This document shows positions 1-8,185 of a stretch of DNA of 64,000 nt, piece after piece (the stretch's first letter is position 1; each line of letters opens with the position of its first letter). The notes beneath the pieces are model-generated. The model was not told the origin of the DNA and ran no database searches. It was given only the letters and a program-made list of their open reading frames with translations. The translations under genes were made by a program, and so were the position numbers. This stretch comes from Scatosoma sp002474405 (GTDB taxonomy: Bacteria; Bacillota; Clostridia; Christensenellales; Borkfalkiaceae), in contig CALAFO010000017.1 in the NCBI GenBank assembly GCA_937892545.1, positions 32,694 through 96,693 on the forward strand, given 5' to 3'.

Positions 1-96
1 ATATAAAACTTTTCCGCCCGCCGTAAACATCAGGCGAACGGAATTTGAACCCACGTCGATCACCGCGCTTTTTCCGCGGAATATTTCGTTATTCAT
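1..96 (-). CDS. Ppx/GppA family exopolyphosphatase, N-terminal fragment
   Basis: This is the first 32 codons of a gene that runs off the left edge of the window. The protein begins MNNEIFRGKSAVIDVGSNSV, and the motif DVGSNSVRL is the phosphate-1 loop of the ASKHA-fold Ppx/GppA phosphatases, which degrade polyphosphate or pppGpp in the cytoplasm. A good ribosome site (GGAGAGG) lies 6 bases before the ATG. It follows divIC in the same orientation, an order common in Clostridia. The fragment is too short to tell Ppx from GppA. Confidence 0.75.
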   Translation of the reverse strand, partial: MNNEIFRGKSAVIDVGSNSVRLMFTAGGKVLY

Positions 97-157
97 CTGT
101 TTTCCTCTCCCCGCGGCAACGGATTTTTCCTGCCGCCGTGCCCCGGATACCGTAAAA

Positions 158-415
158 TCAACTTCCCTTTTTGTACCCGTTGGCGTAAAGCAAATGCTCT
201 TTCCCTATCAGAGAAAGATAATAATCCAAGTCGTTTTCCTGGCGGTCGATCGTCTCCTGCAAGCGCGCGATTTCTTCTTCCGCTTTCGCGATACGCTTGT
301 TATGCACGGAAATCGATACCACCTGATAAATAAGCACGGCAATCAGCACCACAACAAGCAGCGTTGCGGCAACAACCGATGCGATCACCGTTCTTTTCAT
401 CTTTTCCTGCGTCAT
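158..415 (-). CDS. divIC: Septum formation initiator, DivIC/FtsB family
   Basis: An 85-residue bitopic membrane protein with a short basic N-terminus, one transmembrane helix (about residues 8-32) and a coiled coil (about 38-65, rich in Glu, Arg and Leu). This is the standard architecture of DivIC/FtsB, which bridges FtsL and DivIB in the divisome. The start overlaps the end of yabQ by four bases, so translation is probably coupled. The order yabP-yabQ-divIC is the one known from Bacillus subtilis and many Clostridia. Sequence alone would also allow FtsL; the neighbours favour DivIC. Confidence 0.8.
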   Translation of the reverse strand: MTQEKMKRTVIASVVAATLLVVVLIAVLIYQVVSISVHNKRIAKAEEEIARLQETIDRQENDLDYYLSLIGKEHLLYANGYKKGS

Positions 416-873
416 AAGCCAACCTTTTTCCTTGCCGCACGAATGTTTTTTCCGCGCGTGCGTTTTGATTTTTCTTCGGATTTTTTTCTCCGCGCCGATT
501 TTCTTTTTTGTTTTTTTTGTGAAAATTTCGCGGCTGCAGCACGAAAAAGAGGCTCAAACAGCCTTTTTTGTGCCTTTACACATGTATTATAGCACATTTT
601 TCCGAAAAATGCAACCGCTGAACGCATACTTTTCAAATATATTATAAATCCCGCCGTCATCGCGAAATATGCGTACAACCGAAAATCGGGCAGACGACAG
701 AACGTGGCGATCAGCACATACAAAACCGCCGCCAGAAGAAAGAAAAGCACGTCCGCAACAAACGCGGAAATTTTCGAAAACCGCAGCGGCGACAAAACAT
801 CGTAAATTAATCCCGCCGCCGCGCCCGCCGCCGCAAGGCACAGAAACGCGGGCAACTGCGCCGCCGAATCCAT
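412..873 (-). CDS. yabQ: Spore cortex biosynthesis protein YabQ
   Basis: A 153-residue membrane protein with three to four hydrophobic helices in the first 90 residues (roughly 8-25, 36-60 and 68-83), then a long strongly basic tail rich in Lys, Arg and Ser. YabQ localises to the forespore outer membrane and is needed for cortex formation in B. subtilis. Identification rests on the YabQ-like LIYDVLSPLR segment, the topology and the position between yabP and divIC. The basic tail is longer than in the Bacillus protein. It is translationally coupled to divIC through a four-base overlap. Confidence 0.75.
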   Translation of the reverse strand: MDSAAQLPAFLCLAAAGAAAGLIYDVLSPLRFSKISAFVADVLFFLLAAVLYVLIATFCRLPDFRLYAYFAMTAGFIIYLKSMRSAVAFFGKMCYNTCVKAQKRLFEPLFRAAAAKFSQKKQKRKSARRKKSEEKSKRTRGKNIRAARKKVGL

Positions 874-890
874 AACGCTTTCCTCCGCCG

Positions 891-1142
891 TCAGCGGAAC
901 AGCTTCGAACGGAGCGAACCGCCGTAACGGAACGAATCGGTTACGCCGCCGGCGCGGAACGTGCCGCTCTCTTTCGAAAAACCGGTAATCTTAAAATCGT
1001 TTCCGAAAAACGTCAGCGTGGTTTTCGTGCCCGAAAGGCTCAGTTCTATTTTCGACGGAGAAAAACTTTTCACCGCCTCTATGCCCGTCGCCGTGATGCT
1101 TTTTCTGTTGTCTATCTGAATCGAATGATTTGTTTCCTGCAT
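891..1142 (-). CDS. yabP: Sporulation protein YabP
   Basis: An 83-residue soluble protein with the YabP/YqfC beta-rich fold. It has IDNRKSITATGIEAV near the N-terminus and ends GSLRSKLFR, close to the family C-terminus. YabP is a mother-cell protein of endospore formation whose biochemical role is unknown. An in-frame stop lies just upstream of the ATG, so the start is fixed, but AAGG sits only about two bases from it, which predicts weak initiation. It heads the yabP-yabQ-divIC run. Its presence argues for a sporulating ancestry even if this strain does not sporulate. Confidence 0.8.
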   Translation of the reverse strand: MQETNHSIQIDNRKSITATGIEAVKSFSPSKIELSLSGTKTTLTFFGNDFKITGFSKESGTFRAGGVTDSFRYGGSLRSKLFR

Positions 1143-1170
1143 ACCTTATCGTATGCGGGAAAAACGCGCC

Positions 1171-1779
1171 TTATGAAGAAAATCGGATATTTTCAAGCAA
1201 CTTGTAAATTCCCGTCTCTTCGCAGCCGCACTTTTTTTCGAAATACGCTTTCAGTTCCAGATTTTTATTCCGTTGCGCCGACGGATAATTTCCGTAACGC
1301 CGCTTCACGTCCGCCATGCGTTCTTCTATATCCATAACGCCCTCGCTGCCCGCAAGCGCGTCGCAAAGCTGAATCAGCCTGTCGTAATCGTCGTACTCCG
1401 CCGCCGCAAGCGCGGCTTTTGTCTCCTCCGCCTCCGCCGCGGGAATATCGATTTTTCCGATATAAAATTCAAGCGAACGGTTGGGAAACGAATGCGTAAG
1501 GCACACGCGCGCCACGTCCGGATAGCCGAGCGATAACATATATCGATATCCGTAATAAATATGTCCGAGGTCCCGCACGAGAAACTTTCTGCCGATATCG
1601 TGCAGCAGCCCCAGCACATACGCTTTTTCGGCGTCCATGCCGCATGCCGCCGCGATTCTTTCCGCGCAAGCCGCCGCAATTTCGCTGTGTTTTTCCCATT
1701 TTCCGGGATTGATCTCCGCGGCTTCGCTTAAAAGCCGCCGCGCCGTTTCCCTGTCCGGATAATCCTGTTTCAAGCCCAT
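1171..1779 (-). CDS. HD-domain phosphohydrolase
   Basis: A 202-residue cytoplasmic protein with the HD metal-binding set: an early His in KHSEIAAACA (about residue 31), the HD doublet in LLHDIGRK (about 59-60), a further His in LTHSFPN and a later Asp in QLCDALAG. These residues coordinate one or two metals in HD phosphohydrolases that act on nucleotides or phosphoesters. The substrate cannot be predicted. The RBS GGAGG lies six bases before ATG. It stands between typA and yabP and is probably its own unit, since a hairpin separates it from typA. Confidence 0.75.
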   Translation of the reverse strand: MGLKQDYPDRETARRLLSEAAEINPGKWEKHSEIAAACAERIAAACGMDAEKAYVLGLLHDIGRKFLVRDLGHIYYGYRYMLSLGYPDVARVCLTHSFPNRSLEFYIGKIDIPAAEAEETKAALAAAEYDDYDRLIQLCDALAGSEGVMDIEERMADVKRRYGNYPSAQRNKNLELKAYFEKKCGCEETGIYKLLENIRFSS

Positions 1780-1800
1780 GTTTTTCCTCCGTAAACAAAC

Positions 1801-1823
1801 GCCTTCCCCTTTTCGGGGAAGGC
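1801..1823 (-). terminator. Hairpin downstream of typA
   Basis: A perfect 9-bp stem (GCCTTCCCC with GGGGAAGGC) and a 5-base loop lie between the typA stop and the next gene. On the minus strand it is followed by GTTTGTTTA, a weak U-rich tract. It is probably an intrinsic terminator or mRNA-stabilising hairpin. Confidence 0.55.
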
Positions 1824-1839
1824 TGCATTAACGCGAAAT

Positions 1840-3669
1840 TTATTTCATGTTTTTCTCTTTGAATCTCGCCTTCGCTCTCAGTTCGCTGTCCAAAATTCTC
1901 TTGCGGATACGCAGCGATTTCGGAGTTACTTCCAGAAGTTCGTCGTCGTTGATGAATTCAAGGCACTCTTCAAGGCTCATTTTGCTCACGGGAATCAGCG
2001 TCAGCGCGTCGTCGCTGTTCGACGAACGCGTATTCGTCAGGTGCTTGGTTTTGCACACGTTCACGTTGATATCGTCGGCAAGGTTGGTATAGCCGATCAC
2101 CATGCCTTCGTACACGGGCGTGCCCGGCGTAATAAACAGCGTGCCTCTGCCCTGCGCGTTGAACAGCCCGTAAGTAACCGCTTCGCCCGTTTCAAACGCC
2201 ACCAGCGAACCGGTATTCCGGCGCTGCATATCTCCCTTGTACGGCTCGTATCCGTAGAAAATGGAGTTCATGATGCCCTGCCCTTTGGTATCGGTTAAAA
2301 ATTCGCTCTTATAGCCGAAGAGTCCGCGCGAAGGCACGGCGAATTCCAGCCGCATACGGCTGCCCATGGCGTTCATATGCAGAAGCGTACCTTTTCTGTT
2401 GCCCATCGCCGAAAACACGGGTCCCGTCATATCTTCGGGCACGTCCACCACCAGTCGTTCAATCGGTTCGTGGCGCACGCCGTCGATTTCCTTATACAAT
2501 ACGCGCGGCGTGGAAACCTGAAATTCGTACCCTTCGCGGCGCATCGTTTCTATCAGAATGGAAAGATGCATTTCGCCTCTGCCGCACACGCGGAACGAAT
2601 CCGCGCTGTCCGTATCGTTTACGCGCAACGAAACGTCGCGCAACAGTTCTTTATACAATCTTTCGCGCAACTGACGGGTGGTTACGAATTTCCCTTCTTT
2701 GCCGGCAAACGGACTGTCGTTCACGGAGAACGTCATTTCCACCGTCGGGTCCTCGATTTTCACGAACTGCACGGGTTCCACGGCGTTCGGCTGGCAAACG
2801 GTATCGCCGATATTCAGCCCGTCGATTCCGGAAAATACCACTATGTCGCCCGCTTTCGCCGATTCCACGGGCACGCGGTCGAGCCCTTCGATCTGATAAA
2901 GAGTTACGATTTTCTGATTCGTGCGCACTTTTTTATCGTTGTAATTGCACACGGAAACGGGCTCGTTCGTACGCGCCACGCCCCGTTCGATTCTGCCGAT
3001 GCCGATGCGCCCCACGAATTCGTTGTAATCGATGCACGAAACAAGCAGCTGCGTAGGTCCTTCCACATCCATATCCATCGGCGGAATGTGCGATAAAATG
3101 GTATCGAACAGCGGATTTAAATTCGGCTCCTGATGGTCGGGCGTCAGAGAAGAGGTTCCCGTTCTGCCGCAGCAGTACACAATCGGGCTTTCCAGCTGTT
3201 CGTCCGTGGCGTCAAGGTCCATCATCAGTTCCAGCACTTCGTCCACCACTTCGGAAATACGCGCGTCGGGGCGGTCCACTTTATTGATTACGATAATCAG
3301 TTTCAGCCCCAGTTCCAGCGCCTTCTGCATTACGAAACGCGTCTGCGGCAAAGGTCCCTCCGCCGCATCCACCAGAATCAGCGCGCCGTTCACCATCTTT
3401 AAAACGCGCTCCACTTCGCCCGAAAAATCCGCGTGTCCCGGCGTATCCACAATATTGATTTTCACGCCCTTATAGTGCGCGGAAGTGTTTTTCGCAAGAA
3501 TCGTGATTCCGCGTTCGCGCTCCAGCGCGTTGGAATCCATCACTCGGTCCTGTACCTGCTGATTTTCGCGGAACATACCGCCCTGCTGCAACATCTGGTT
3601 TACAAGCGTCGTTTTGCCGTGGTCTACGTGCGCGATAATCGCAACGTTTCTTAAATCTTCTCTGATCAC
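1840..3669 (-). CDS. typA: Ribosome-associated GTPase TypA/BipA
   Basis: A 609-residue translational GTPase related to EF-G and LepA. The G1 loop AHVDHGKTT, the switch region RERGITI, G3 DTPGHADF and G4 NKVDRPDA are all present, followed by domains II, III and V and the BipA-type C-terminal domain. TypA binds the 70S ribosome and helps 50S assembly and stress or cold adaptation. I place the start at the GTG at 3669 because GGAGAG lies seven bases before it and the protein then begins MIREDLRNVAIIAHVDHGKT as in the family. A TTG five codons upstream is the alternative. It is monocistronic with its own promoter. Confidence 0.95.
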   Translation of the reverse strand: MIREDLRNVAIIAHVDHGKTTLVNQMLQQGGMFRENQQVQDRVMDSNALERERGITILAKNTSAHYKGVKINIVDTPGHADFSGEVERVLKMVNGALILVDAAEGPLPQTRFVMQKALELGLKLIIVINKVDRPDARISEVVDEVLELMMDLDATDEQLESPIVYCCGRTGTSSLTPDHQEPNLNPLFDTILSHIPPMDMDVEGPTQLLVSCIDYNEFVGRIGIGRIERGVARTNEPVSVCNYNDKKVRTNQKIVTLYQIEGLDRVPVESAKAGDIVVFSGIDGLNIGDTVCQPNAVEPVQFVKIEDPTVEMTFSVNDSPFAGKEGKFVTTRQLRERLYKELLRDVSLRVNDTDSADSFRVCGRGEMHLSILIETMRREGYEFQVSTPRVLYKEIDGVRHEPIERLVVDVPEDMTGPVFSAMGNRKGTLLHMNAMGSRMRLEFAVPSRGLFGYKSEFLTDTKGQGIMNSIFYGYEPYKGDMQRRNTGSLVAFETGEAVTYGLFNAQGRGTLFITPGTPVYEGMVIGYTNLADDINVNVCKTKHLTNTRSSNSDDALTLIPVSKMSLEECLEFINDDELLEVTPKSLRIRKRILDSELRAKARFKEKNMK

Positions 3670-3708
3670 TGTATTTCTCTCCAAGTCTTTAAATTATATA
3701 CGCAGAAT

Positions 3709-3737
3709 ATTTTATACCTTTTTCGGCTCTTTGGCAA
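3709..3737 (-). promoter_or_regulatory. Promoter of typA
   Basis: On the minus strand TTGCCA is separated by 17 bp from TAAAAT, about 35 bp upstream of the typA start. It is a good housekeeping-sigma match. Confidence 0.6.
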
Positions 3738-3821
3738 CGATTTTTCACCGCATTGCAAAGATTTTTTTACTTTTTTCTTTATTTTTCCCCGCCAAAGCGG
3801 CAAAAAACTCCGCCGGGCGCC

Positions 3822-4337
3822 TTACAGCGGCAACGGAGCGTTGTTTTTGTACGTGCAGAACGTAATCGTAATCCCGTTGTCCTCTTCGGGCTCGCTCCGT
3901 TTCACGCACGTGAAATTCTTTTCGCCGTCAACGACGTCCAGGTTCGGAAAGAACGTATCCGCCCCGCCGTCCGCGTCCGCTTTCGTTACGTACACCTCGT
4001 CGCAGTACGGCAGAAGCTGTTTATATACGGAAGCCCCGCCGATCACGTACACGTCCTCGCCGTTTTCTTCCGCGCGTTTCATCGCCGCTTTCGCCTCGTC
4101 CAGATTTCTGACGATTTCGCAATCGTCCCGCACCGCGTCCGGCGACAACACGATATGCTTTCTGTTTTTCAACGGTTTCCCGCCCGGAAACGATTTCAGC
4201 GTGTTTTCGCCGAGCACCACCGTGTGTCTCGACGTGGTTTCGCGGAAAAATTTCATATCTTTCGGCAACGAAAACATCAGAGTGTTTTTCTTGCCGATGC
4301 CCCAGTTTTTATCTGCGTGCAATATCGCCCGAATCAT
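3822..4337 (-). CDS. folA: Dihydrofolate reductase
   Basis: A 171-residue cytoplasmic enzyme reducing dihydrofolate to tetrahydrofolate with NADPH. Family landmarks are the N-terminal ILHADKNWGIGKKN (with the Met20-loop equivalent WGIG), LPKDMKFFRETT with the active-site acidic residue and substrate-binding helix, and VIGGASVYKQLLPYCDEVYV. It lies 30 bp downstream of thyA in the same direction. This fits the thyA-folA pairing in which DHFR regenerates the folate oxidised by thymidylate synthase. No promoter is visible between them, so they are probably one operon. Confidence 0.93.
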   Translation of the reverse strand: MIRAILHADKNWGIGKKNTLMFSLPKDMKFFRETTSRHTVVLGENTLKSFPGGKPLKNRKHIVLSPDAVRDDCEIVRNLDEAKAAMKRAEENGEDVYVIGGASVYKQLLPYCDEVYVTKADADGGADTFFPNLDVVDGEKNFTCVKRSEPEEDNGITITFCTYKNNAPLPL

Positions 4338-4367
4338 TTTTTTGCTCCTCTTTTTTTCTTTCGTTTT

Positions 4368-5198
4368 TCAAATCGCCACGGGAATCTTTTTATCCAGTTT
4401 TTCCGCCTCGTAATTTTCCAGCGCGAAGCTGTCCGCCGTGAAATCGTAAAAATTCTTCACGTCGGGGTCTACAATCAGTTTCGGAGCGGCGTGCTGCGGT
4501 TTTTCCAGCACTTCTTTCACCAGCGGAATATGTCTGTCGTAAATATGCGCGTCGGCAATCACGTGCACAAGTTCGCCCGCTTTCAGCCCCGATACCTGCG
4601 CCAGCATGATAAGCAGCACCGCGTACTGCGTTACGTTCCAGTTATTCGCCGTAAGCATATCGTTCGAACGCTGATTCAGAATCCCGTTCAGCGTATCGCC
4701 CGAAACGTTGAAAGTCATCGAATACGCGCACGGATACAGATTCATCTCGTGCAGATCTTCGAAGTTATAAATATTCGTCATGATGCGCCGCGAAGCGGGA
4801 TTGTTTTTCAAATCGAACAGCACCCTGTCCACCTGATCGAATTCGCCCTCTTTGTAAACGGACTTTTTCGCCAGCTGATACCCGTACGCCTTGCCAATCG
4901 AACCGTTTTCGTCCGCCCAGCTGTCCCAGATATGCGAATGAAGATCGTGCACGTTGTTGCTTTTTTTCTGCCAGATCCATAAGAGCTCGTCCACGCACGA
5001 TTTAAACGCCGTGCGGCGAATCGTCAGAATCGGAAATTCTTCCTGCAGGTTATAACGGTTCACCACGCCGAATTTCTTCACGGTGTGCGCGGGCGTACCG
5101 TCCTCCCAGTGCGGGCGCACGTTCAGGTTCGTATCCCACACGCCGTTTTCCATAATATCCGTCATATTCGCAATAAATATCTCGTCTGCCTTGCTCAT
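4368..5198 (-). CDS. thyA: Thymidylate synthase (ThyA type)
   Basis: A 276-residue enzyme that methylates dUMP to dTMP using methylenetetrahydrofolate. Visible landmarks are an N-terminal Arg-rich region (ILTIRRTAFKSCVDELLW), the catalytic Cys in NLYPCAYSM, QRSNDMLTANNWNV (phosphate and dUMP contacts) and ADAHIYDRH. The residue after the catalytic Cys is Ala, not the usual His, which marks a divergent ThyA clade rather than inactivation. The start at 5198 has GGAG nine bases upstream; a longer frame to 5267 would cover the promoter. It is co-transcribed with folA. Confidence 0.93.
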   Translation of the reverse strand: MSKADEIFIANMTDIMENGVWDTNLNVRPHWEDGTPAHTVKKFGVVNRYNLQEEFPILTIRRTAFKSCVDELLWIWQKKSNNVHDLHSHIWDSWADENGSIGKAYGYQLAKKSVYKEGEFDQVDRVLFDLKNNPASRRIMTNIYNFEDLHEMNLYPCAYSMTFNVSGDTLNGILNQRSNDMLTANNWNVTQYAVLLIMLAQVSGLKAGELVHVIADAHIYDRHIPLVKEVLEKPQHAAPKLIVDPDVKNFYDFTADSFALENYEAEKLDKKIPVAI

Positions 5199-5237
5199 AG
5201 TCCCGTTCTCCTTCGTAACGCGTAAAAATATATGTAT

Positions 5238-5267
5238 ATTGTACCATATCCGCAAGCGTTTCGTCAA
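5238..5267 (-). promoter_or_regulatory. Promoter of thyA-folA
   Basis: TTGACG, an 18-bp spacer and TACAAT on the minus strand, about 40 bp before the thyA ATG. Confidence 0.6.
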
Positions 5268-5354
5268 GCGGTCGGCAGGCGCTTTTCTCCGTTTTCCGCG
5301 CGTTTTTTTTCTCTCCGTTTTCTGCTGTTTTTTCTTCCGTCCGCCCCGTTTCGC

Positions 5355-5383
5355 TTGCTTATTTCCAAAAAAAGTGCTACTAT
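5355..5383 (+). promoter_or_regulatory. Promoter of the EIIC gene
   Basis: TTGCTT, a 17-bp spacer and TACTAT, with the ATG about 33 bp downstream of the -10. Confidence 0.55.
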
Positions 5384-5416
5384 ATTACCGAAATTTTTTA
5401 CGGAAGGTATACGAAA

Positions 5417-6625
5417 ATGGCAGAACCCGAAAAGCTCGCCCCCGAAACACGGCAGGAAACGCCCGACGGAACACCCGACGCGGCGCAGAAACCGACGACG
5501 AAAGAAAAAATCAAAGCCTATTTCAAAGCTTTGCCGAAGCGCTATTTCATCACGGCGTTTTCGGGCATGGCGCAAGGCTTGTTCGTAACGCTCATCGCGG
5601 GCACCATTCTCGCCATGATTGCAGGCTGGTTCCCCGATAATTATTTCGGAAGAACGTTGACGGGCATTTCGAACATCGCAAAAACCATGATGGGCGCCGG
5701 CATCGGCGTAGGCATCGCGCACGCGCTGAAAAAGCCGAAACTTTTAATCTTCTCCGCCGCCGTCGCCGGCATGGTAGGCGCGTTTGCGGAAAAGTTTTTC
5801 CCGTCCGCCGCGGCGCCGTTTTCGGCAATCACGCTCGGCGCGCCCGGCAACCCCATCGGCGCATACGTCGCCACGATGCTCGTCATCGAAATCGTATCGC
5901 TGTACGCGGGCAAAACGAAGCTCGACATTATTTTAATCCCCCTCGGCGCGCTGTTTTTATCGTTTGCGGGAATTTTCGCGGCGTATCCTTTCATTAAACT
6001 TATCGGCTGGCTCGGCGATTTCATCGCGTTCGCTACGGACGCCACGCCGTTCGTCATGGGCGTCGTCATCGCCGTCGTCATGGGCGTCGTGCTCACGATG
6101 CCCACGTCGTCCGCCGCCATCTGGATTTCGGTTGCCAGCCCCATTTTAACGGGCTATGCAAGCGGCGCGGCGGGCGTTACCGAAGCGCAGTACAACGCAA
6201 TGCTGCTTGCGGGCGGCGCGGCAACGGTGGGCTGCGCGTGCCACATGGTGGGCTTTGCCGTGGCTTCCTTCCGCGAAAACAAATGGAGCGGACTTATCGC
6301 GCAGGGCTTGGGCACCAGCATGCTGCAAATCCCCAACATCATGAAGAAGCCCGTAATCATGCTGCCGATGATTCTTTCCTCGGCGATTCTCGGTCCTCTT
6401 TCCACCTGCGTTTTCAAAGTAAAATGCGGCGCCAGCGGCGGCGGTATGGGCACCAGCGGACTGGTAGGCGTGTTCGATTCGTTCAAGTACACTTCGGGCG
6501 CCCTCGGCTGTATCGGAATCGTTTTGCTGACGATTGTTCTGCCCGCCGCGTTAAACCTGCTGTTTTCGGAATGGTTCCGCAAAAAAGGCTGGATTAAACA
6601 AAACGATATGCTCCTGCCCGAATAA
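5417..6625 (+). CDS. PTS EIIC-like membrane protein (PfoR family)
   Basis: A 402-residue polytopic membrane protein with a roughly 45-residue hydrophilic, charged N-terminus. About nine to ten hydrophobic segments follow from residue 45, rich in Gly and Ala, with short motifs such as LGAPGNPIGAYVA, LTMPTSSAAIW and GCACHMVGF. These match the PfoR-type EIIC family (PF13303), named after a Clostridium perfringens regulator but EIIC-like in sequence. The substrate is unknown. No EIIA, EIIB, EI or regulator lies alongside, so it is an orphan permease here. It is monocistronic with its own promoter and a terminator-like hairpin. Confidence 0.8.
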   Translation: MAEPEKLAPETRQETPDGTPDAAQKPTTKEKIKAYFKALPKRYFITAFSGMAQGLFVTLIAGTILAMIAGWFPDNYFGRTLTGISNIAKTMMGAGIGVGIAHALKKPKLLIFSAAVAGMVGAFAEKFFPSAAAPFSAITLGAPGNPIGAYVATMLVIEIVSLYAGKTKLDIILIPLGALFLSFAGIFAAYPFIKLIGWLGDFIAFATDATPFVMGVVIAVVMGVVLTMPTSSAAIWISVASPILTGYASGAAGVTEAQYNAMLLAGGAATVGCACHMVGFAVASFRENKWSGLIAQGLGTSMLQIPNIMKKPVIMLPMILSSAILGPLSTCVFKVKCGASGGGMGTSGLVGVFDSFKYTSGALGCIGIVLLTIVLPAALNLLFSEWFRKKGWIKQNDMLLPE

Positions 6626-6664
6626 TCGGTTTCGCTATAGTATGAAACTAATTAAAATACAGAT

Positions 6665-6697
6665 AAAACGCCGGACGACGAATCCGACGTTTTTCTT
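6665..6697 (+). terminator. Terminator after the EIIC gene
   Basis: AAAACGCCGGA pairs with TCCGACGTTTT (one mismatch, 7-base loop) and runs into a T-rich tract TTTTTCTTTTTC. Confidence 0.65.
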
Positions 6698-6793
6698 TTT
6701 CTTCTTACTTCCCGCCGCGGCACAAATTCGTCAACGCCTTCGCATCGCCCGTCAGATCCACCATTCCGGAGTAAGTTCTCCGAGCTTTGTTTT

Positions 6794-7555
6794 TCAATCT
6801 ACACCGCGGCGAAGTATTTTTTCAAGCGCCGCGCCGTCGGTCTGATTCACCGTAACGAATTTTCCGTTCAGAAATACCGCCCAATTATTGAAAACGCACG
6901 GCAATTCCTTCGCCGCCCGTAAGCTGTCGACTTCAACAAAACGGGCGTCAATCCCTTGCGACAGGCAATATTCTTTCAGCTTCTTTACCCTGTCGGGAAT
7001 ATACGGACACTGCGCGTCGTAATATATTTCCGCTCCGCTGCCGCCCGATACGCCCGCCCGCGCGCGTTCCGTAAAACGCGGCGACTCCGCAGCGCCGTCC
7101 AGCCTCAACGCAAGCAATTCGTAGCCGTAATCCGTTTCGTCCACACATACAAATCCGAATTTTTTCGCAAACGACTGATCGGAAAGCCATGCTTTCTGTT
7201 TTTTTGCGCCGAGCATGCAAACGCCCGCCATACCGCGCTTTTTCGCGTCGTCGATACACGATTGCATCAGCGCCCGCCCGTACCCGTGTCCGCGCGGTTC
7301 GCCCAGCACCCAAAGGCAGTAAATGTACAGATAATTCTTTCCCTCTACGGGCACCCACGCGCTTTCCACAGGCGCATATTCTATAAATACGCAGCCGTTT
7401 ATATCCGCCTTTCTGAATACATGCCCCTCGTTCAATCGCCCGCGCAACCACGCGCGCTTTCTTTCCACGCCTTCATGAGGCTTTTTCGTGCGGATAATGC
7501 AACATAATTGTTCGGAATCGATATTTTCGCTTGTAATATCCACAAAATTCGCCAT
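6794..7555 (-). CDS. GNAT acetyltransferase with C-terminal YoaP-like domain
   Basis: A 253-residue protein in two parts. Residues 1-150 form a GNAT fold with the acetyl-CoA loop in GEPRGHGYGRALMQSC (about residues 86-101). Residues 170-253 match the YoaP-like C-terminal domain, including a YYDAQCPYIPD segment with a single Cys and FVEVDSL further on, reminiscent of a thioredoxin-like fold. The acceptor substrate is unknown. It is encoded alone, opposite to both neighbours. The start is well placed behind GGGG-rich sequence, with no competing Met. Confidence 0.75.
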   Translation of the reverse strand: MANFVDITSENIDSEQLCCIIRTKKPHEGVERKRAWLRGRLNEGHVFRKADINGCVFIEYAPVESAWVPVEGKNYLYIYCLWVLGEPRGHGYGRALMQSCIDDAKKRGMAGVCMLGAKKQKAWLSDQSFAKKFGFVCVDETDYGYELLALRLDGAAESPRFTERARAGVSGGSGAEIYYDAQCPYIPDRVKKLKEYCLSQGIDARFVEVDSLRAAKELPCVFNNWAVFLNGKFVTVNQTDGAALEKILRRGVD

Positions 7556-7683
7556 AAAATCCCCCTTTTAATCTTTTGCAACAAGCATTATATCACCGCG
7601 GCGAAAATTTGTCAACGCTTTCGCCGCGCGCCTTTCCGTCTCCGATTTTGTTGAATCCTCCCGTTTTTTCGTCGGATTATCCA

Positions 7684-7713
7684 TTGACAACGCCCGCCTC
7701 GATGTGGTAAAAT
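7684..7713 (+). promoter_or_regulatory. Promoter of rhaM
   Basis: TTGACA, an 18-bp spacer and TAAAAT, 23 bp before the rhaM start. Confidence 0.65.
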
Positions 7714-7735
7714 AGCAACGTAAGGAGAAAACACT

Positions 7736-8053
7736 ATGGAAAAATACGTATGGACGGCAAAAGTCGTGAAAGGCAAAGAATCGGAATACGAAAAACGCCA
7801 CGCAGAAATATGGGAAGAAATGAAAGCGGTTTTAAAATCCGCCGGCATAAAAAATTATACGATATGGCGTTCGGGAGATACGCTTTTCGGCTATTACGAA
7901 TGTGAAAAAGGCATAGAATACGCCGCAAAAATTCAACGCGAAAGCGAAACCGTCTCGCGTTGGAACGAATATATGAAAGACGTTCTTATCATGGAAACGG
8001 ATCCCGAAACGGGCGCGCAGCCGCAGCTGAAAAAAGTATTCGAACTTAACTAA
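7736..8053 (+). CDS. rhaM: L-rhamnose mutarotase
   Basis: A 105-residue cytoplasmic protein of the RhaM/RhaU family (dimeric ferredoxin-like barrel) that interconverts alpha and beta anomers of L-rhamnose. Typical features are the N-terminal KVVKGKESEYEKRHAEIWEEM with the conserved His, the central IKNYTIWRSGDTLFGYYEC and a C-terminal Trp in SRWNEYMKDV. The RBS AAGGAG precedes the ATG by nine bases. It has its own promoter and terminator and no rhamnose genes around it, so it is either an orphan helper or acts on a related sugar. Confidence 0.88.
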   Translation: MEKYVWTAKVVKGKESEYEKRHAEIWEEMKAVLKSAGIKNYTIWRSGDTLFGYYECEKGIEYAAKIQRESETVSRWNEYMKDVLIMETDPETGAQPQLKKVFELN

Positions 8054-8096
8054 CCGCCGCCCGCAATTTAAAACTCGCTTCTAAAGACATACGAAA

Positions 8097-8127
8097 GCGC
8101 GCCGTTTATTCCGGCGCGCCATTTTTT
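8097..8127 (+). terminator. Terminator of rhaM
   Basis: A perfect 8-bp G+C stem (GCGCGCCG with CGGCGCGC) followed by ATTTTTTAA. Confidence 0.75.
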
Positions 8128-8185
8128 AATATATCTTGCCGAACAGACGTTTTTCGCCCGCATTCCCCGCGCCCCCACACGTATA

